Source of the DNA: Marthasterias glacialis
Lineage: Eukaryota > Echinodermata > Asteroidea > Forcipulatida > Asteriidae
Direction of reading: 5' to 3'
NCBI GenBank assembly: GCA_911728455.2
Contig: OU452234.1
Location: 6,896,549-6,960,548 of the forward strand
Length of the DNA stretch: 64,000 bases
The position numbers were made by a program, and so were the translations under genes. The notes below the pieces were generated by a model. That model worked only from the letters and a program-made list of their open reading frames with translations. It did no database searches and was not told where the DNA came from. This document shows, in pieces, positions 35,211-48,000 of the stretch. Position 1 is the stretch's first letter, and every line of letters begins with the position of its first letter.

Positions 35211-37415
35211 GTTCTCAAATCACACTTCTTAGTTTGTCTACAATAATCAGCAAGAATGCCAAGTTATTGTGGCGCTGAATGACCCAACCCTGTTTCGAAG
35301 TTAATACCTTACTTGATTGAATATGCCGTGCATTTATCATACGATTAGCAATTTACCTTTGACCTGGATGGAAATGGTCATATCTTTAATGTTGATTAAA
35401 ACAAACAATATTACGTAATAAAGTCTTCGAGTTGAAATTAAAGTTTTTAAAGGGCATATTTTAAGGTTTGAAAAATTGTGCCACAATGGTATACTATAAG
35501 AACCTATCCCTTCGAAATATTTTAAGTACAGTTGTCCTGAAATGCTCTGAAAAAAAGTCTTCATGAAAAGTCATTGTAAGCCCCCAAAACTCTAAATATT
35601 GACATGGTATCGAGGGAAAAAAATTCTTTATGCAAGAGACCGTACTTTATAACATGAAGATTTAATGGTTTCAAGTTCTTTGTTTGAATGATTTGAAAGG
35701 ACACGCATAGCTCAAAACATGGAAGTCCTGAAAACAAACATTGTGGAAATATGTTTCCTTCCTAAACTTTTCGTGCAAAAATCATTTAAAACAAAGGGTT
35801 TTTGTTAGCTTATAATGAAACGGTTGTACGTACAAATCATAGATATTTACTTTTCATGCATTTTAAAAAGAAAAGCAATTTAGCTATCGCAAAACGAATC
35901 CTCTTCGGTAAGACTGAAGAAGAAGATGATGATGATGAAGAACAGGGACTGAAGACGGCAAACCACAACATCACTCCGACAAACCTTACAACTACTCTAA
36001 AACACGGAAAAATCTGATGGGTTTTTTGAATATATTGAATTATTAAATTCAGCCCATTTAGTTTAGAGTAGGCCCTAACAGGGCTTTATGGCAAGGTGAC
36101 AAAAAGTGTATTTCATCTTTTTATTTCACGCTCGTTCGTTTTCAATGATGGAAGTTTTAGAAATTGAATATGTTTTATTAAATTGAACATTGATTTAAAA
36201 TGGTCGATGAAAGCGGAACATTGTTCGAAATTGCCACAAACTACAAAGTGAACACACTTCCTTTACATTACCATTGCCTTATCGCTAAAGATTGTATATT
36301 AACTTACAATGTTTGATCTTGCCGAGTAAGAGGATTAATAATCACCAGGCGATATAGACGAGGAATGTTTTACATGCACTTTAGTTAGCAAACATCGTTG
36401 TTATTGAGGAAATTAGAACGATCTTTATGGGCTTTGCTTCTACAGACTGCCAGGGAGTTCTCAAGCATCATATGGTTTCATTTCCTGATTGCCGGAAACA
36501 ATAGAATGAGTTTACACTTCGTAGCAAACAAAGGCGTACAAGCCGGGGTTGGGGCAAATTCGGGCAAAGTAAGACAAAAAGTGGTACTTATGTTTATATC
36601 TGTGTAAAATGTCGGGCAAATCAATCCCTCTGCCCCCCTCCCCCTTACCCACAGAGTCCCCCCATACGACTATGCTAGCAAATTAAGGTTCAGCAAAATG
36701 TGTCCAGAAAGGGCACATTTGGCATTGTTGTTTCCATTGGATAAATAATGAATTCAAAATGTAGGCTCCACAAACCATGCTCAAACAATTTTGTTTTAAA
36801 AGAAGAGTTGATTATGTTGTAATTTGAAGCTTCCAGATGTAAGTAGTATACTATATTATTACTGAGTGAACAACCGTAGCAACCATGTAAGCTACCTCTG
36901 GGTAACATTAATAATTTTTACCACATTAAAGTATTTTCGAATATTTCTTGCAACATGGTTTGAATAGGTTTGATCTTCCAATAAAGTAAACATTGTCATG
37001 CCGTACCTTTTTATTACAGTTGGATTATTAAATGTTTCCATATGTAATGAATACATGTTCAAAATTAGAGGCAGTTAACTCTCGTATCATTATTTTTTGG
37101 CTGAGCGTCCCTCGTCTGCCTTGCGATGACGTCAGTCCCCGGTCCCATGGGGAGATTAAAATAAACCCATGAGCTAACAACTTTACGGAAATCACATTTT
37201 AAAATCAGCACCGGGTTGTTAAAAGTGACTCAAGGGTGGGTCCATAGTATGAACCATACATGATGACGTAACCATTATAAGGGCAAAGGTCAACCTACCT
37301 TCCTCTGCTGGTTGATTGCCTGCGTGTGTTATTCGATCATTGCTTGCCACTCTTATTCAAGTCAAGGTTTTCCTCAGTTCGATCTTTAACCTACCGTCAA
37401 TCTATTCTATTCAAA
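35211..37415. promoter_or_regulatory. Shared head-to-head region of annexins A and B
   Basis: About 2.2 kb separates the divergent start codons. On the annexin B side there is a CRE/ATF-like TGACGTAA at about 37264-37271 and a TATA-like ATTATAAG at about 37273-37281. A transcription start near 37305 would give a ~110-base leader ending at the ATG. No equivalent element was clear on the annexin A side. No coding exon seen in between. Functional use of these sites is inferred from sequence only. Confidence 0.45.
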
Positions 37416-40400
37416 ATGGTAAGTTCTTAACATTTTTAATCTTTTAGACTTTTTCCTTGAGAATTTTTCATATTTATTTCTTGAGTGTTTTCAATTGACC
37501 ACTGAATGTTGATTTCCTTTACCGATGTTCACTAAAGATCAAGATTTATGGATTAGTGGCGACAGTCCAGTGACGAAACTAGGATAAAATTTTAGGAGGG
37601 CACAAGGGGGTGCAATTTTTTTTAGGCGGCACTTCTGTCCAATTAAAAATGTTAACTTTTCCTAGACTACGGTAGCCCTGGGGGGGGGGGGGGGGCCGGG
37701 GCGCGGACATCAATGTGGGGGCACCCCCCGTGTCCCACCCCCTTTGTTACGCCACTGGACAGTTCATCCAAGGCCATGAAAACCTCAATTTTACATCATT
37801 CGCTTTAGTGTACACTCATAAAAAACTCTTCAAATCCTCTTTAGAAAAAAGAAAACAGCGCGTGAAAATGTTGATGAAATTGACGTTCAACTTGGTCAAC
37901 GAGTATATTTGGTGTAAATTCATCATGATTTGTGGCGATCAGGAAAGTTTATATTTAACTTGAAATCAGTACCACCAACTGTCGTAAGATTCCTTGAAAA
38001 ACTTCCACCATGTGCAAGAAAACTGTCTCCCCAAAATCACTTCTTATTGCAACGTAAAATGAGCTCAAATAAATAATAAACTTTATGCACATAAATGTTC
38101 TAAGTCACAGAAAAAAAGCAATTATTCCGTTTCCTCTAAAAACGTATATCTTCACATGAACGGAAAACTAAAATGATGAGAATGAATAATCTACTCATAA
38201 CCAATAATGTATCCAATAATGAAATGTCTTCTTTTCCCACACGGCTTACTAGAGAAAAGAGAGATGATTTAAGAATACAAAGAGACGGTCAGCTGGAATA
38301 TACTTGGATAACTACCAATAGTGTTTGAATTTACTTATTAATGTTAACGAGATGTCCCCATCACTGACGTAGATTCGTGTTATAAAGTGGAGATGATTTT
38401 GAAAGATTCGCGTACATTACCAATGAAATTACATAGCCTTACGTCCTAAACTAAATGTTGTTATGGGCGGATCCAGGTGTTTTGGTGCCTGGATGCTCAT
38501 GGCAATGCGAGCACACAGCATGATGGAGGGAGTCAAAGTGTTAATGAACGGTTTGTGTTTATCAACTGACATCTGTTCTCTTAAAAAAACAAGACTAACA
38601 AATAAACTTAATTCAAACATCCTTAATTTGATGAAAGTAAGCGAGCGGGAGAGTGCGCATCGCAAAGCCTACTACGGCTTGAGCTAGGCCCTAAACATTT
38701 TTGATCGGGGAAAGTTTGAACGTTTTTTTTTTTTTTTACTGTTTCTCTCTTTCTTAAAAACAATCAGGTAGCGAAAACTAGGGGAACCTTTAAGTGCAAG
38801 TTGTTGGGTCCAGGCTTGCTGATGGGGGCTTGGGAAATTCTGAAATACTAAAAAATACTCTTTATCAGAAAGTATTAAGTTTATTTCTTCTCATTTTCAT
38901 TCGCAGGAGAGATAGCGGTACGAAATGAAGCGTGCACAATGCATGCTATTTTGTTTCGTTCTCATTGTTGTTAATTTTAAAGAATTAATCGTGGACATCT
39001 TTTACAAGTTACTCTTGTCGAAGCAACCTTATCTTAATATGTTCATATCATCTTCGACACCATGAAGTGACTCATATCATCATCGACACCATGAAGTTAC
39101 TCTTGTCAGAGCAACTTCATCTTAACTTATGCTCATATCATCTTCGACACCATGAAGTGACTCAAATCATCATCGACACAATGAAGTTACTCTTGTCGGA
39201 GCAACCTTATCTTAATATGTTCATATCATCTTCGACACCATGAAGTGACTCATATCATCATTGACACCATGAAGTTACTCTTTTCAGAGCAACTTCATCT
39301 TAACTTATGCTCATATCATCTTCGACACCATGATGTGACTCAAATCATCATCGACACAATGAAGTTACTCTTTTCAGAGTAACTCCATATCAATATGATC
39401 ATACCATCTTCGACACCATGAAGTGACTCATATCATCATTGACACCATGAAGTTACTCTTGTCAGAGCAACTTCATCTTAACTTATGTTCATATCATCTT
39501 CGACACCATGAAGTGACTCAAATCATCATCGACACAATGAAGTTACTCTTGTCGGAGCAACATCATCTCAATATGTTCATATCATCATTGACACCGTGTA
39601 GTTATTCATGTCAGAACAACCACACCTTAAAATGTTCATTATTATCATCATTGACACCATGTACGGTAGTTATTCATGTCAGAACAACCACACCTTAAAA
39701 TGTTCATTATTATCATCATTGACACCATGTACGGTAGTTATTCAAGTCAGAACAACCACACCTTAGAATGTTCATTATTATCATCATTGACACCATGTAC
39801 TGTAGTTATTCATGTCAGAACAACCACACCTTAGAATGTTCATTATTATCATCATTGACACCATGTACGGTAGTTATTCAAGTCAGAACAACCACACCTT
39901 AGAATGTTCATTATTATCATCATTGACACCATGTACTGAAGTTATTCAAGTCAGAACAACCACACATTAGAATGTTCATTATTATCATCATTGACACCAT
40001 GTACTGAAGTTATTCAAGTCAGAACAACCACACCTTAGAATGTTCATTATTATCATCATTGACACCATGTACGGTAGTTATTCAAGTCAGAACAACCACA
40101 CCTTAGAATGTTCATTATTATCATCATTGACACCATGTACTGAAGTTATTCAAGTCAGAACAACCACACATTAGAATGTTCATTATTATCATCATTGACA
40201 CCATGTACTGAAGTTATTCAAGTCAGAACAACCACACCTTAGAATGTTCATTATTATCATCATTGACACCATGTAGTGAAGTTATTCAAGTCAGAACAAC
40301 CACACCTTAGAATGTTCATTATTATCATCATTGACACCATGTACTGAAGTTATTCAAGTCAGAACAACCACACCTTAGAATGTTCATTATTATCATCATT

Positions 40401-41970
40401 GACACCATGTACTGAAGTTATTCAAGTCAGAACAACCACACCTTAGAATGTTCATTATTATCATCATTGACACCATGTACTGAAGTTATTCAAGTCAGAA
40501 CAACCACACCTTAGAATGTTCATTATTATCATCATTGACACCATGTACTGAAGTTATTCAAGTCAGAACAACCACACATTAGAATGTTCATTATTATCAT
40601 CATTGACACCATGTACTGAAGTTATTCAAGTCAGAACAACCACACCTTAAAATGTTCATTATTATCATCATTTACATCATGTAGTTATTCAGGTCAGAGC
40701 ATCCCCCATCTTAATATGTTCATATCATCATTGACACCACTCATGTCGGAATAGTGACTATATTCATTACCGAGAGAATGAACGTAGCTCGTCATGTGAT
40801 CGAGAAACTATATTGAAAATTGAAAAAGTGACACGAAAGCTACAATGAACCCAATTGTCCATTAGCGATGTCGATACTTCTATCGAGACAAGGAAATTAC
40901 GTAAAAATGTCAGCCCTTGATCTAAAACTGGTTAATCTGATTTAGAGGGCCTACTTGACTTCTGTAGTGGACAGAAGTAATATCATTGTGTTCAAATACA
41001 ATGATACTTGAGCGGCATTGTTGGTTTTATTTCCTATTACAATATACTGTTATACAAACTGACATTCTGCATTTAGGTTATTACTAAAAGTTAAAAGGAA
41101 TGACGCACAATTTTTGTGAAACACATCACAAAATGTCTTGAGAAATTGACCGTCGTTGAATGAGATGCCTTTTTGTGTTAAATGTTTATAGAAGTTGTCT
41201 TCAATTTTGCACAAATTTCAGGCAGACACTTCAGGCAGACACTTTAGTATCTTTCAATTAGTACCTTTCAATTAGTGAACTTAAACTCAACTCAACAACA
41301 TTTCCAAAATACAAGGAATGCCTTGAAGTCATTTGACATGGTTCGTGACATTGGTTCCCCTGTTCGTTATATCATTCTATCGTAATAGCGCCCTTATGTG
41401 ACATCATTTCAAAAGGAATCTTTTTAAACTTCTAAGTTGAATGTGTTATAAAAAGCATAAACTGAATACAATTTCTTGACTTTGCCAGGCCACCGTCACA
41501 GACTATGGAGGTTTCGATGCCGACAGTGACTGTCAGATCCTGCGGAAAGCAATGAAGGGACTGGGTGAGTAACTACATGACTGTGTGCAATTTGGGGCGA
41601 AGGGGAAGGTCGGGGCAGTGAATTTCGATTAATCCACCCTCGTTGAGAAATGTGTCTTATATCAAACTTGAATAATACATCTTTAATATTTCCGAGAGAT
41701 TTGGGAGTTCTAAAAAAGAAGGCACAGCGTCGTAAATACAAATCAATTGAGGGGTAGCTACATGTTTTAGCCCTCTAAAAGAATTGGTTTTAGCCCTCTA
41801 AAAGAATTGAATTTTTGGAAAGTTTTAACAAAAATTATACAGCGCCCTCTGAATTTTAATGGCTTGAAATGGAATTGTACAATGGATTTGAATGGAAAAC
41901 TGAGAGTGCATAGTTTGGTGTAAATGACGCCGAGTTTTAGGGGCCTTTTCCAAACCATGGCTTTGGCTAT

Positions 41971-42006
<36 letters not shown>

Positions 42007-45000
42007 ACGGTGTTTCCAAAATCAAATGGAGCCCGGATGGAGCATATAAGCCGAGGTTTGGAAAACCACTAGGAAAGACTGTCGTCACTCACTGATACTC
42101 CCTAGCCTCTAATGTTTTTCTCATTTATTTGGCTGTATGTATGATTCAGGAACTGACGAAAAGGCAATAGTGGACATTTTGGCCAACAGGAGCAACGCAC
42201 AGAGACAGAAACTGATGGTGCAGTACAAAGCTTCATTTGGCAGGGTATGTTACCACCAATTCAGGCTCCAATAGCAGTTTCCTAAAGATGCCACAAATAC
42301 TGAATCTATCCTTACTTTACATGTAGTTTAAACAGGTCTGCAGCAAATTGGATCAGGGGATTTTTGCTACTTGGCCTGGCCTGCCAAGTCACGGTGACAT
42401 CGGCATGGCTTGCTTGTTCCGAAAAACTGACAAGTTTATAAAAAGGGGTTGATATTATGACAGTTGGTGCGGATCGCTTATTGCAAAAATAGTGGTAATT
42501 ATTTTTTTAGTTTCACCTCAAAATTGTAACAAAGGGTAAACTTTGACGAGCTTTGAATCCTGAATACTTTTCTGTGTAACCCATTTTTAGTATTATAGAG
42601 CAAACATTTAGATCTCTTGCAACATTGGAAACCATTACTACTAAAAACCGAAAGGGTATTTTTCATGTTTTTAACATGCTCTCCTTGAATTAGAAAAGAG
42701 TGGTTATTCAAAGACAACATTTTAATTTGGAATAAAATATTCTTTAAAAAGTTGTATTTTGAGTTCTAAGGAACTTATTTAAGACTACACCTTTTTTTTG
42801 CAGCGAGTAGTGGCCGGAACCCAAAATTAATAATAAAGGTTTTTCGTCTTGGAAGAAGACTAAGGCATACAATATTGAGTCTCTAAACACTGGCATAATT
42901 TATTTGCGACAGACAAGTCCGAAGATTTTCAGGGCACACTGTATCAACCTGCTTGTTGCATTTTGTAAATGATTCGGACAATCTCATGGGTTTCGAGCCG
43001 CCTATAGAGTCAAACATGACAGCTACAAAGTTACAAGACTTTTTTTGACATTTGATCTTTTAGGACCTTGTCAAGGATTTGAAGAGTGAGCTTGGAGGTA
43101 ACTTTGAGGATGCTATTTTAGCCATGATGGATCTACCAGCAGTGTTTGATGCTAGATGTCTCAAGAAAGCCATGAAGGTATCGTAAACCTACAAAACAAT
43201 AAAATGATAAATTCCCGTTGTCTTAATTTGGCTAACGATTGTAAAGGCTTAGTCTTGGTATACGGAGCGTCAATTCTAATCTGTTTTGAGTGCTGATTAA
43301 TGTCTTTAATCTTGTCAATTTATTCATATGAGTAACACGTCCATCCGCCTTTTGCACACGACTACTGATCCATGTTTTAATGACTAGATATACAAACCCT
43401 GTTAATTAAGTTAGTTCTTGTACTGAACCATACATTATGAATTTTCCAAACAGTCTTGTTTAGCTTACAGGGAATGTCTAAAAGAAGCTTTAGTTGCGAA
43501 AACGGAACAATGTTATTAAACATTTGTATTCAATTTTGGACCATTTCTGGAATTGAAAATGAGGATACAGGGATTTGTTTTACAGTTTCATCGGGGTTTG
43601 TGGCAAGGGGGAGGGGCAGCAAGAGTCCCCCCTCCAACCTGCACGCCTCTGCCGATGCTGTCAGAGAAAAAAAACAAACTGCAGGCTATTCATTGTTCGT
43701 GCGTAACGTTGAATTCCTGCATTTATTAATTTTATTTTTCAAACTTTGTATTTTTTATTCTGCTAATGGTTTAGGGGCTTGGTACTGATGAGTCTATCTT
43801 GGCTGAGATCATGTGCACACGATCAAATGCGGTATGTAAAAAGGTTTTTCTTTAACATTCGTTCTAAATATGATATTTAGGGTAAAAGAAAGAACAATTG
43901 AAACAAAATAAATCTGAATATTATAAAAGAGTAAGAGACAGGACCATGTCGAAGAACTTACTGTGACCATGCAAGCGTGCCCGGTATTGGAAGCAACTCA
44001 TACATTCCCGGCAAAAAATGTTTGGGACAATTATTGAACAAACCCTCAACGTCCCTCGCTCCCCATCAATATTGTTACCTCAAACTGGAGCGCAGGACCG
44101 CGCAATAAGAACCAACATTGACCTGGGTCGTGAGGGTGGGGTGGAGGGGGGGGGGGGACAGCGAGATTTGTCCGGGATTGTACATGCGAATGATTTACAT
44201 GAAACTACGGAGTAGGTTGACTCGTACAAGACAATAATGGTAATTGAAGACTATCAATTCTCTTTGTTTTTTCTTATATCGTGTAATATAAGCCCACATA
44301 TAAATGATCTTCACATAGACCTGACGTTTTCAGTTTGTGTATGTCTATAATAGCCAGGTGGGTCAAGTGCAAATTAAGTCTGGAACCCTGGTCTGTACAA
44401 CACGAAGAAAATAAAATGGAGAATATTAACGGGTCCTAATTAAAATACATCAGAGACTTTGCAACCATATGCAATAATCAAATCGAAGTTCAATTTCCGA
44501 TCTTTTATTTTTGTAGCAAATTACAGCTATAAAGGCAGCTTACAAAGCCGGTGAGTCATCTTTCAATAATCAATATTTAAAATATATTAATCATATAATG
44601 TCTTACATCTGAAATTTGTGCATTTATCCACGCAGTTCCAACAATTCACATTATTATTGTTTTCAATGCAGGCTTTGGCAAGGATTTGGAGAGTGCATTA
44701 GAGAGTGAAACCAGTGGAGACTTCAAGAGAGTCCTGGTTGGTCTATGCGCGGTAGGTGGTCACGTGTTTCAAGGAAACATTGTCTAGCTGGTTTGATGGT
44801 GGGATTTTTTTTCACTTACAGTTGGAAACCAATTTTCATCAGAAGAAATAAATATCAGGACAACGCGAACAATTTCATATTAGATTTACCACCGATACGA
44901 AAACAACAATTTCACTCACAGTGTTCACTAATTTCATCTGTTATACGTCGTTTCATTTTCAAGGTGCAGCAAGGAGCAAGTTCGATCAAGGACCAATGGT

Positions 45001-48000
45001 TAACTATTAGTGGTTGGTTAGTGACGTACGTAGCACATGCGCACTGAAGTTGAAGTGCGAACGACTCCAGTCAGTGTGACCATGAGAAAATTGCGCAATC
45101 AAAGTTATCGCTCTACTGATAACTGGTCCCCTCTGCATCGTGCTTAAGAATCAGCTATTGTTAACCAGCGATGCGACCAACCTCGATAGGCTGGTCGCGA
45201 ATAGTCGACTAGACTAGTCCAACCATCGTTGACCAGCGTGATTTCGATCAGAGTTAGTCGAACTATGGTTAACTTTGGTCCTTGATCGAACTTGCTCAAG
45301 ACTGCATCTGCCAAATCTGGATGGGGAAAACGCAACAATGCGCCCTCTGTCGGTTGTTTCTATAGAACAAGTCGTTGAAAATACTGTGTAGAAACATCTT
45401 GAACCAAGACCAGTCAGTGGGTGATACGAAGTATATATTTTTTTATCTTTTAGGGAGGAAGAGATGAGAGCCCTGACGTTGATGATAGCAAGGTCCAGGA
45501 GGACGCGGCAGCACTCGAAGGAGTAAGAGAAATTAGTATTTAAGAAATCATCAAAGATTTCAAGATGCTGAAACATAATTCAAATGTTTACGATCGAGAA
45601 TGCGGTAATGGATCTCTGGTTCTGTAGAGTAGACGGTAGTTGACCCTCTCAAAACCTTCGACTTTAGATTTTGCTTCTGGAATTCTTACGAGCAGACTTC
45701 TTTTCAATGGAATTTGAATCCCATCTAAATGTCTTACGAGAAATACTCTGAATTTTATTTTAAAAGTAAAACAATCGCATGAATTCAATTGAATATTTAC
45801 CATGGGCAGACTAAAAATAAATTAATCTCTTAACCAACTTCTTTCAAGCACTAAACAAAAGTAGTAACGTATAAAAAAATTCATTGAAAGGCCTCATGAT
45901 TTATTTTATTTAAATTAATATTTTACAATCCTTCATGACTGCAAACTAGATTATCTATGGTATTTTGTAATTACAGGCTGCTAAAGGACTAGGAACAGAT
46001 GAGTCTGAGTTTCAACGCATTATTGTTACCAGAAGTCCAGTCCATCTAAGAGCAGTCTTCTCAGCTTTTGAACAGGTAAGTTTGTAATAACAACAACAAG
46101 CAAAAAAACATCCATTGTGTAGGTAAATTTGATTGATTTTATCTTCAAGCAATCTGTTTGTATTGTGAGGGAGAGTGACAAGGCACATCTCTTTTTGTTG
46201 ACAGTTTTTTTTACTTTTTCCAGGCCCAAGACGACCTCCAATCAATGATACGTTGTCATAAGAATAATTATAAATAAAATAAAACACATATTAACGGACA
46301 TAATCTCGTGAATTATCAAATAGACTGTGTAAGTCTCGCGCGTATTGGTCCCACGCACATTGCTTTAATATGTGAAGGAAACAAAATCACGCGCTTTAAC
46401 GGACTCTAATGTTCGATCTATAACGATCTATTACTATCATATTTCAGTTTTTAAACGTGGAATTAAGATATCTTTTTCCTCATCTCCTTGAACCCAATCT
46501 CTCTTGCCCGCAGCGTCGTAGCGAAGACACTTTTTTTTTTTTTGGGGGGGGGAGGTGGTGGAAGCCTAAATCTGCCGTTTGACATCAGATTATCAAGTGC
46601 GAGTAAAAGCACAATGACAGTGATTCGAAGGTTAATAATGGCCCTCAGATGCTGATCATAGATGACTCAGCAAGCTTTGAAAAACATTTTGCGAACTCCC
46701 TATTGGAGTACACAGACAGTGGGGTCCAGGGGGAAAAGCCCCCAGACGCTCCATGGTTTTAAGTGTTTTCAGGGCTAAGGAGGACCGTCAAGTTGCCGAA
46801 AATAGACGTTTACTTTTGAAATTTAAACTTTGAAAACTTTGGACTCGGGACAAATCCCCTACTGGTGGAGTTTATATAGGCAACAATTCTTATGGGGGTC
46901 TGGCCCCCGGACGCTCTGCGGCTTTTAGTGTTTTCAGAGCTAAGATTTCCGCACGTTGCCGAGAATATTAAATTTGGTAATTCAAAGTTTGACTTCTCAC
47001 ACTATACAAGGATTAAACTAACAGTTTTCAGTCAGCGATTCCAGCCGGCAAAACTTTAGACTTGCCGAATGGATTTGTTTTCAGTCCGAGCCCTTACTCG
47101 GGTTAGTTTGGTGCTCAATTTGCCGACTGTGGCTCTAAATACCGACTTATAATGGCGGGGGGGTTGTCACACCCCCATACCCCTGGTCGCTATACGCCGC
47201 TGATTGTCCCCATATACGCCCCTCTTTTTAGCCCTAACCGGGCGACTTTCACGATTTGGTATTCAGCCCATATGTTGAACTGTTAAACCATAGAACAAGG
47301 ACCACCACGTTCTGCAAAATATCACACTTTGATGAGTCTTGTGCACTTTGTATACACTAACATCAGTTGCATCTTGAATGAGAGCAAATAGAAGTGCTTT
47401 TGTGAACTCATTTCTCTTTCTTTCATTCCTTTATAGCTCACCGGTAAATCTATTGAAGATGTCATACGGAGTGAGATGTCTGGCAGTCTAGAGAAGGCTT
47501 ACTTGACAATCGGTAAACAACTATTTTTTGTTATATTTTTATATTCCCAGTTTCTGTTTTCATTTTTCGTGTGTCAAATAGCTCTAGTAATTCAGATTTT
47601 GGACGGATTTTCCACTTCGTGAAAGCGTCGATGAATTCCAAATTGGTGTTGATTTAAACTTCAGCTCTCAAGTTCTTAGAATCTATACAAAAATGTTGTA
47701 ACTTAACACAAATCACTTAAAAAAGTACACACAATTTTATCGGACAGCTGTTGACATCGATGTCTGATATGATATATAAATCTGATAGAATGATTAACAG
47801 TATACAATCATTAATATCAAGGGAACCGCAGAAGAAATTGACTGGGCAAATTTAATACAGTTTTGTGTGAACAAAGAAAAAATTACTGGAGCAGGAATTG
47901 AACCTGCGACCTTCAGATTAACATGCCGGCACTCTATCAACTAAGCTTTCTGACCCCATGATGGTGGACTCCCTATTTTGTCAATATCTTTGTTTGGGGT

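Noticed and set aside
47886-47960. Possible tRNA gene on the minus strand
   Set aside because: The T arm is perfect but the acceptor and anticodon stems do not pair; better read as a SINE head.
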